DNA from: JBFLXN01 sp040755715 [NCBI: Candidatus Edwardsbacteria bacterium]
GTDB taxonomy: Bacteria; Edwardsbacteria; AC1; JBFLXN01
DNA length: 13,623 bases
Assembly (NCBI GenBank): GCA_040755715.1
Contig: JBFLXN010000065.1
Coordinates: forward strand, 1-13,623
Reading direction: 5' to 3'
The notes beneath the pieces were generated by a model. That model was not told the DNA's origin, made no database searches, and saw only the letters and a program-made list of their open reading frames with translations. A program made the position numbers and the translations under genes. Shown here piece after piece: positions 13,513-13,623 of this stretch. The first letter of the stretch is position 1, and each line of letters starts with the position of its first letter.

Positions 13513-13623
13513 CTAATTTTTGATATTGTAATAGAACCTGTTAAGTTTCTTACGAGCAATGTTCTTTGTAAACTGCCAGGAAACGGTTGCTTTCTGACGA
13601 TTACGTTGTCTGACCCAAGCAAA
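13513..13623 (-). CDS. IS630-like transposase, C-terminal end (cut by window edge)
   Basis: Reading the minus strand from the right edge gives 36 codons ending in TAG at 13513. The peptide includes FAWVRQRNR, then WQFTKNIARKKLNRFYY. This resembles the conserved end of IS630-family transposases, where 'RN...W(Q/R)FTTxDARxKLxRLYP' precedes the stop codon. Only the tail is visible, so activity cannot be judged. The stop codon lies 40 bases from the rpoZ start, so the IS end must fall in about 13489-13512. A short inverted repeat, TAGTG/CACTA (13498-13515), lies there, but I could not place the terminal repeat or a TA target duplication. Confidence 0.7.
   Translation of the reverse strand, partial: FAWVRQRNRQKATVSWQFTKNIARKKLNRFYYNIKN

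Overview
The window is AT-rich and every credible gene lies on the minus strand, so transcription runs from the right end to the left. A PorV/PorQ-type outer-membrane barrel protein points to a diderm bacterium. The dense 'phrase-like' intergenic palindromes resemble those I associate with uncultured candidate phyla (Omnitrophota, Desantisbacteria or WOR-3 type). That placement is an impression from style, not a phylogenetic result.

Right part (13623 to 9715): the C-terminal tail of an IS630-like transposase runs off the edge. It is followed by a tight gene string: rpoZ (RNA polymerase omega), coaBC (4'-phosphopantetheine synthesis), ridA (enamine/imine deaminase), a small DUF5683-like secreted or membrane protein, and a MscS-type channel fused to a cyclic-nucleotide-binding domain. 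The genes overlap or are separated by about 11 bases, so they are probably one operon. Next comes a palindromic intergenic element and a ComFB-domain protein with a GTG start.

Middle part (9190 to 5600): gatA and gatB encode two subunits of the Asp/Glu-tRNA amidotransferase. GatC is not in the window. The two genes are separated by a long imperfect palindrome. An unrecognised 112-residue acidic protein follows, with its own good promoter overlapping the gatB stop codon.

Left part (5578 to 299): a strong promoter (TTGATA-18-TATAAT) precedes porV-like, dedA, a HisC-like PLP enzyme, a CDP-alcohol phosphatidyltransferase, a LicC/IPCT-like nucleotidyltransferase and a PEMT/ICMT-type membrane methyltransferase. 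The first four are tightly spaced or overlapping. Together they read as a possible envelope-lipid head-group pathway: make an amino-alcohol phosphate, activate it with a nucleotide, transfer it to lipid, perhaps N-methylate it, and move it across the membrane. This is the best candidate for an undescribed system here. The substrate is inferred and not shown by the sequence.

Most larger gaps between genes hold an inverted repeat or an arm built from 9- to 11-base phrases (CACAGATTA, GATTACGGC, CTCTGTGTT, AATTAGCAA, GATAGAAAT). At least five such palindromes occur in 13.6 kb. No rRNA, tRNA, CRISPR array, riboswitch or convincing intrinsic terminator was found. No gene-free stretch exceeds 300 bases.
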